From Branchinecta lynchi (taxonomy: Eukaryota > Arthropoda > Branchiopoda > Anostraca > Branchinectidae), in the NCBI GenBank assembly GCA_023053575.1, contig JAKZAP010000001.1, positions 28,476,533 to 28,540,532 on the forward strand: DNA of 64,000 bases, written 5' to 3'. The notes under the pieces were generated by a model. The model had not been told where the DNA came from. It did not search any database and worked only from the letters and a program-made list of their open reading frames with translations. Below, piece by piece: positions 58,918 to 64,000 of this stretch. The stretch's first letter is position 1. Each line of letters starts with the position of its first letter. Made by a program: the position numbers and the translations under genes.

Positions 58918-59266
58918 AGTTTCATAACACATAACACAAGGATGTGCGGTTTCAATAGAAAATGCGTAACTGATAACACTTGGGATGTTATCTGTTGTGT
59001 TTCAAAATGTTATGCATAATAAGCGTTACCATCAGGAAGAACCGAAAAACCACCAAAAAGTATCTACCGAGTTTTCCGACATCATGACGATAAAGAATAA
59101 AGTCTGTAGATGCTTTTTTGGCTCTTCCTAACAAAGCTTGTTATGCATAACATTTCATGCATAACGTTTTCAAACACAACAGATAACATGCCAAGTGTTA
59201 TATGTTACGCATTGTCTGTTGAAACCACGCATCTTAGTGTTATCTGTTATGAAACTTCTGACAGTG
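58918..59266. mobile_element. D-family MITE
   Basis: CATTGTCAGAAGTTTCATAA and TTATGAAACTTCTGACAGTG, flanked by TA. Long internal inverted repeats with GATAACA motifs. Confidence 0.85.
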
Positions 59267-59565
59267 TATATAGTACCTTTTAATTTCAGTTGAATCTAAG
59301 AAAAACAATATCAGATATAAAAACAAATTCTAGAACGAGCGAGACTGTAAGGCTTCGACAATGTAGCAGGAAGCCTGGGGTTTGCTTGAACAGCGAGCGT
59401 GACGTCAAGGAAAAAGTATTTTTAAAAGATTTCCTACTGATTTTCTAGGGAGATCGTCGTGACAACTCGAAGTGAAAATATCTCAGTGAGTAGAGAGAAA
59501 TGAACGTAAAATAATAAATAAAACTATTCGAACTAAATTGCGCCTCTGATTTACATGCTACCGTA

Positions 59566-59916
59566 CACAGAAGTTTCAGAACTGATAACACAAGGATTCG
59601 CGGTTTCAACAGATAATGCGTAACAGATAACACTTCGGATGTTATCTGTTGTGTTTCAAAATGTTATGCATAATAAGCGTTATCATCAGGAAGAACCGAA
59701 AAACCGTCAAAAAGTATCTGCTGAGTTTTCCGACAAACGGTAAAGAATAAAGTGAGTAGAAGCTTTTTTGGATCTTCCTAACAAAGCTTGTTATGCAAAG
59801 AATTGCATGCCTAACGTTTTCAAACACAACAGATAACATCACAAGTGTTATCTGTTACACACTGTCTGTTGAAACCGCGCATCCTAGAGTTATCTCGTAT
59901 GAAACTTCGGACAGTG
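59566..59916. mobile_element. D-family MITE
   Basis: Close copy of 58918-59266, with ends worn to ACACAGAAGTTTC and GAAACTTCGGACAGTG. Flanked by TA. Confidence 0.8.
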
Positions 59917-60167
59917 TATTGAAAGAGATTCTAAACCCTTCCTTTCAGGTCTTTCTACTCCGCTGGACGACTACACTGTAACCAACAAGAACTTTCCGGT
60001 TTTTGTTGGTTTTCCGCTTTGTTCTGGTTTTCTTGGTTGCCGATTTTCATCCTCGTTTTGGCATTTTTCTTCGTAATTTTCTGCCTGCGCTGAAGAAGGG
60101 AGGTGGTTGTCACCCCAAAATATTCGCCCTTTATTTCAGTATATTCGTTGGCCTTTTCTTGTGACTA

Positions 60168-60335
60168 CACTGTAAAAGGTTTCTCCGAGTAAGGATTAAA
60201 GTTAACTCCAGTATTTGCTACTGGGATTATATTATTTCTACTGGGATAAGATCAATACGAATTAGAGATAATCTTATCTCAATAGAGACAAGATTAATCC
60301 CAGTAGCAAATCCTGTAAGATTTCTTTTTACAGTG
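60168..60335. mobile_element. E-family palindromic MITE
   Basis: CACTGTAAAAGGTTTC and TTTCTTTTTACAGTG ends with TA flanks. The interior folds through ATTTGCTACTGGGATTA and its mate near 60290-60310. Confidence 0.75.
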
Positions 60336-61253
60336 TACTGCTAAGGCAAAAGCCTGTAACTTTAAAACTCTAACACCAATAACCTAAGACTCATCGTTCT
60401 ACGATTCGCTATGCTCGGGTATTTGAGGAACTGAAGGAATTTTAGAATCCAGATGTCGCGGAACTGCACAGCAAAGAGACTGGATACTCGGCAATTATTA
60501 AACTTAAGGAAGAGAAGGAAGTGAATCTTTACGCTGTTCTCTCACAGTTAGAAGAAATAGCTTGCATGTAATATGAAAGAGGGAGTAGGTTTGGTTCCAA
60601 TCAGGAATAGCATAATATTAACAAGGAGACCGAAAATCCCTGAGGTCCGGAATGACTGAATGGGATGGATGGAATGGGACAGAAAAAAGAATGAATAGGC
60701 CCCGAATAGAAATATTTTAAGGGAATGGACAATTGCATAGTGACTGATGTGTCCTGTCATGGGAAAAAACTGATTTGTTAACATCATTTGGCAGGTTCCT
60801 CAGATTAGCATTAGCCCATAGGGAGTATGCCCGTAGACCTTATGTTCCTGTTTAGTTGGTTATTCCGTTTTGTCTTCAATAAGAAGAAAGACGGTCTAGG
60901 TAGACTTATCTTAGCCCCCTTTGCAAGATGGAGGAGGAGAATTTGGCCCACTTCCATCTAGAGCGCCAGATGCTTTCGTATTTTAGGGTTAAATTTGTTG
61001 TGGGTGATATAAAGAGATGATGCACAAGAGAAGTGCACTAAGCGAATGGAGTAAGAAATAAGAAAAATAAACATGAAGACACAAAGTGCATACAGTAGAG
61101 GTATGCTTATGTGAACGTTTGTTGACAGTGGACTTTGCCATTTTTATGCACTTGCTGTGTCTAAAGCTAACTACCAGTTAGCCAAAGTAGGTAATCTGAA
61201 AACACCTCTATAGGTATTTTGGACCGTCACTCTACCATTTAGCCTGAAACTGC
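60336..61253. other. Intron sequence, no gene seen
   Basis: Located in the 57.7-62.4 kb intron. No coding, RNA or repeat structure recognised. Confidence 0.5.
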
Positions 61254-61773
61254 GGGATCGACTAAAAGCAGGAAAGGAAAGGCAAGAGAAAAGCAGGAAA
61301 GAATACTAAAACCAGGAAGGGCAAATCAAAACGAGGAAAGAATTACCAGGAATCGAGGACTCAAAAAACTGGCAAGCCTTTCCTCTTTTTAGTATCCCGC
61401 GAGGGGTCGGAAACTTACATTTGTAACAGTTCACCTTTTCCTCCTTTTAGTATTAGAAAAAACTGGCAGTCTGTGCCGTGCTTTTCCTCTGTTTAGTATC
61501 TTGCGAGGTGTGGGCAACTTACGCTTGTAAAAGTTCACCTTTTCCTCCTTTTAGTCCCTCACGGGATACTAGGAAAGGCTTGCCAGTTTTTTCGAATACT
61601 AAAAGGAGGAAAAGGTGAACTTTAACAAATGGAAGTTGCCGACCCCTCACGGGATACTAAACAGAGGAAAAGCATGCCAGTATTTCGAATCCTCGATTCC
61701 TGGTAATTCTTTCGGTTTTAGTATTCTTTCCTGCTTTTCTCTTGCCTTTCCTTTCCTGCTTTTAGTCGATCCC
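61254..61773. mobile_element. C-family element (520 bp), perfect 9-bp duplication
   Basis: GGGATCGACTAAAAGCAGGA at the left and TCCTGCTTTTAGTCGATCCC at the right, with most of the element a long inverted repeat. Flanked by TGAAACTGC on both sides. Confidence 0.9.
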
Positions 61774-62451
61774 TGAAACTGCACTGTTCACATTAAAGTA
61801 ACTGTTCACATAAGCATACCTCTACTGTACATAATTTCTAACTGGGCCCTTAAAACTTGCTTAATTTTGCTTCCCGGCATCCTTGAATCTACGAAGCTTA
61901 CGAAGTCAGTAACTGTGTGCATAAAGAGCTCAACCCTCGCATAGAAAAATCAGTTTGGACTGATTAAGGTACAAGGGTTATTTTTTGTCATGTGTTACAT
62001 TGAATATCTGCTGTCGTTTCGGCTGATAAGCATTTACTGCCGCCACGAGTTTTTTCTTACATATTTCCTATGGCCGTCGACTCATATAGCAAATTGGTCT
62101 TATCTCCACGTACTTATAATGTTGTTTCTCGGTAATTACAAATTTCTCCGAGCCAGTCGACGTCTAAGGTCAATATCCGTCTTACGCTTTGCTTCGCCTA
62201 TGGCAAGAAACACCAATTTAGTCCCCTAACTAACACCATTATAAATATGATTGTAACGACGAGCTTAATTGCAAAGCTAATAAACCCAAAGATAGAAATA
62301 CTGCTGCCGTTTGCTGCCTATTAACTGGAACAACGCTCTAGTCGTAATGCTCTCCCGCTTTAAACAAGGCTTACGCTTCGATAGGATGGGAAAATTTCCA
62401 CTTGCAATAATAAGAAAATAACTAGGTTGAGGGGAAAGGAAATGAACTTAC

Positions 62452-62543
62452 GAATCCATGATTGGCACCAATGTCGAGTACGGCCTTAATACTTGCGCTG
62501 TTCACGTAATGGTCGTAGAAAGTCTTGACTTTTTCTCCGGCAG
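62452..62543 (-). CDS. PHA/PHB depolymerase-like gene, internal exon with catalytic His
   Basis: This is the first visible exon of a type-2 extracellular polyhydroxyalkanoate depolymerase-like esterase. These enzymes hydrolyse short-chain polyesters such as poly(3-hydroxybutyrate) outside the cell. On the minus strand a good acceptor (tctcttccag) precedes 2 nt plus 30 codons, then donor GTAAGTTC. The peptide runs from AGEKVKTFYDHYVN to VLDIGANHGF. It resembles the family segment K-FY-Y--NI--V-DI-A-H-F that leads into the catalytic His; the His of NHGF corresponds to His155 of the Penicillium funiculosum enzyme as I recall it. The exon ends in phase 0 and joins PTNFYGG of the next exon, recreating the family HxFPT motif. 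Upstream exons (signal peptide, Ser nucleophile, Asp) are not seen before 64000 and must lie outside. Family assignment is by motif recognition, without a database search. Confidence 0.85.
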
Positions 62544-62791
62544 CTGGAAGAGATTAATAATATTACGTAAATATGAAGAGAGCGTTCCAGGAAATTATTA
62601 ATTGATGATAAGAGAATGAGCCAGCTCTTAATTCCGCTTTCTGGGGCGAAAAACAGCGCGGACCTCCATCACCACCCTTACGGGAGTTCCTGCTGAACCG
62701 ATAGTTATTGTCACTTATGGTGCACCCGACCATCATAAGTAAATTGTAACGATCGTAACGCTTGTGGTCCAAAAATGATAAAAGGTAGGAG

Positions 62792-62951
62792 CAGGCCCGT
62801 ATCCAGGAATTTATTTCGGGAGGGGTGCCTTTCCGGGGGGTTTGCCTGCGGGTCGGACAAAAAGCACAAAAAAATAAATATATGAGAGGGAAAGCCTATA
62901 AAAATGATTATTTTTGTATGTTTCGGCCCCCCCTCCCTGGATACGGCCCTG
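62792..62951. mobile_element. G-family hAT MITE
   Basis: Same ends as 19201-19370. Flanks GGTAGGAG and GGCAGGAG are an 8-bp duplication with one mismatch. The interior shares AAGCCTATAAAAATGATTAT with the other copy. It lies upstream of the 62452-62543 exon. Confidence 0.85.
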
Positions 62952-63056
62952 GGCAGGAGCTGATTTTCGTATCACGGCTACCTCTGGAAAATAGTGACAA
63001 GAATCGTAACGATCGTAACTGACAATAACTCAGTGGAACGCTAGGGGCATTTTACA

Positions 63057-63919
63057 GGGATCGACTAAATGCAGGAAAGGAAAGGCAAGAGAAAAGCAGG
63101 AAAGAATACTAAAACCAGGAAGGGCAAACTAAAACGAGGAAAGAACTACCAGGAATCGGGGATTCGAAAAAACTGGCAAGCCTTTCCTTTGTTTAGTATC
63201 CCGTGAGGGGTTGGCAACTTCCATTTGTTAAAGTTCACCTTTTCCTCGTTTTAGTATTCGAAAAAACTAGCAATCCTTTCATAGTATCCCGTGAGGGACT
63301 AAAAGGAGGAAAAGGTGAACTTTTACAAGCGTAAGTTGCCCACACCTCACGAGATACTAAACAGAGGAAAAGCACGGCACAGCTTGCCAGTTTTTCTAAT
63401 ACTAAAAGGCGAAGTTTTGCAAATGTTAGTTGCTGACCCCTCACGGGATACTAAACAGAGGAAAGGCTTGCCAGATTTTTTAGAATTCCTAATTTATTTC
63501 CTCGTTTTGGTACTCTCCGTGACAAGCTACTAAAACCAGGAAAGAAATGGTGGACTTGGAATATCTTAGTTGCCGACCCCTCGCTGGACTCATGATCGCC
63601 TACCGACAGGGTACTAAAAGGAGGAAAAGGTGAACTTTTATAAATGTAAGTTGCCGACCCCTCACGAGAAACTAAACTGAGAAAAAGCACGGCACGGGCA
63701 CAGCGTGCCAGTTTTTTCGAATACTAAAAGGAGGAAAAGGTGAACTGTTACAAATGTAAGTTTCCAACCCCTCACGGGATACTAAACAGAGGAAAGGCTT
63801 GCCAGTTTTTCGAATCCTCGATTCCTGATAATTCTTTCCTCGTTTTAGTTTGCCCTTCCTGGTTTTAGTATTCTTTCCTGCTTTTCTCTTGCCTTTCCTT
63901 TCCTGCTTTTAGTCGTCCC
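63057..63919. mobile_element. C-family element (863 bp), perfect 9-bp duplication
   Basis: Starts GGGATCGACTAAATGCAGGA and ends TCCTGCTTTTAGTCGTCCC. Flanked by CATTTTACA on both sides. The interior alternates repeated ACTAAAAGGAGGAAAAGGTG and its reverse complement. Confidence 0.9.
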
Positions 63920-64000
63920 CATTTTACACACAGGACTTTTACCGTGACAAATCGACCAGAAGTAAATTTGAACTAAACTTAAACAGTCCAAGGCCCACAC

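Overview
The window looks like a repeat-dense, roughly 60% AT animal (invertebrate) nuclear genome segment. There are no operons, ribosome binding sites or dense ORFs. Real coding sequence consists of short exons with GT/AG splice sites, and the rest is interspersed repeats, many nested in each other. I cannot name the species. The hAT MITE type (termini like CAGGGCCGTATCCAGG) and the LINE type are common in invertebrates, but this is weak evidence.

One host gene can be read with confidence, on the minus strand. Four exons at 62543-62452, 57728-57611, 35555-35372 and 11388-11231, plus a probable last exon at 10201-10164, join in perfect phase. Together they encode the C-terminal ~195 residues of a type-2 extracellular short-chain polyhydroxyalkanoate (PHB) depolymerase-like esterase. 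The catalytic His region (NHGF|PT), the HGC oxyanion-hole motif and the NPQGCWDWW block are all present. The N-terminal part with the nucleophile Ser and Asp must lie beyond base 64000. Introns are 4.7, 22.1, 24.0 and 1.0 kb, so almost everything from 10.2 to 62.4 kb is intron filled with mobile DNA.

Main repeat families: (A) ~0.9-1.1 kb elements with 12-bp inverted ends GGGATCCCAAAA and internal ~140-bp subrepeats; (B) ~1.4-2.5 kb elements opening with a TGGCACTTG hairpin and ending CAAGTGCCATATGAGCT; (C) elements with GGGATCGACTAAAA inverted ends and 9-bp target duplications; (D) TA-flanked MITEs with CACTGTCAGAAG ends; (E) a small palindromic MITE; (F, J) dispersed unclassified repeats; (G) hAT MITEs with 8-bp duplications; (L) a family carrying a hammerhead-ribozyme-like motif. 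There are also a 5'-truncated LINE with reverse transcriptase, LINE 3' remnants, a decayed hAT (ZBED-like) transposase fragment, and minisatellites.

The most striking structure is at 39531-44733: a 5.2-kb near-perfect palindrome (arms ~2.7 and ~2.5 kb, 16-nt centre) inside the 22-kb intron. It is built from CACGTG-rich tandem arrays and ~128-bp units, bounded by a GACGAT direct repeat, and inserted in a J-repeat copy. A related unoccupied copy of that site lies at 54.26-54.41 kb. The second notable signal is the L family: several copies fold as a minimal hammerhead (CUGANGA, helix II, GAAA, helix I) with compensatory changes between copies in helices I and II.
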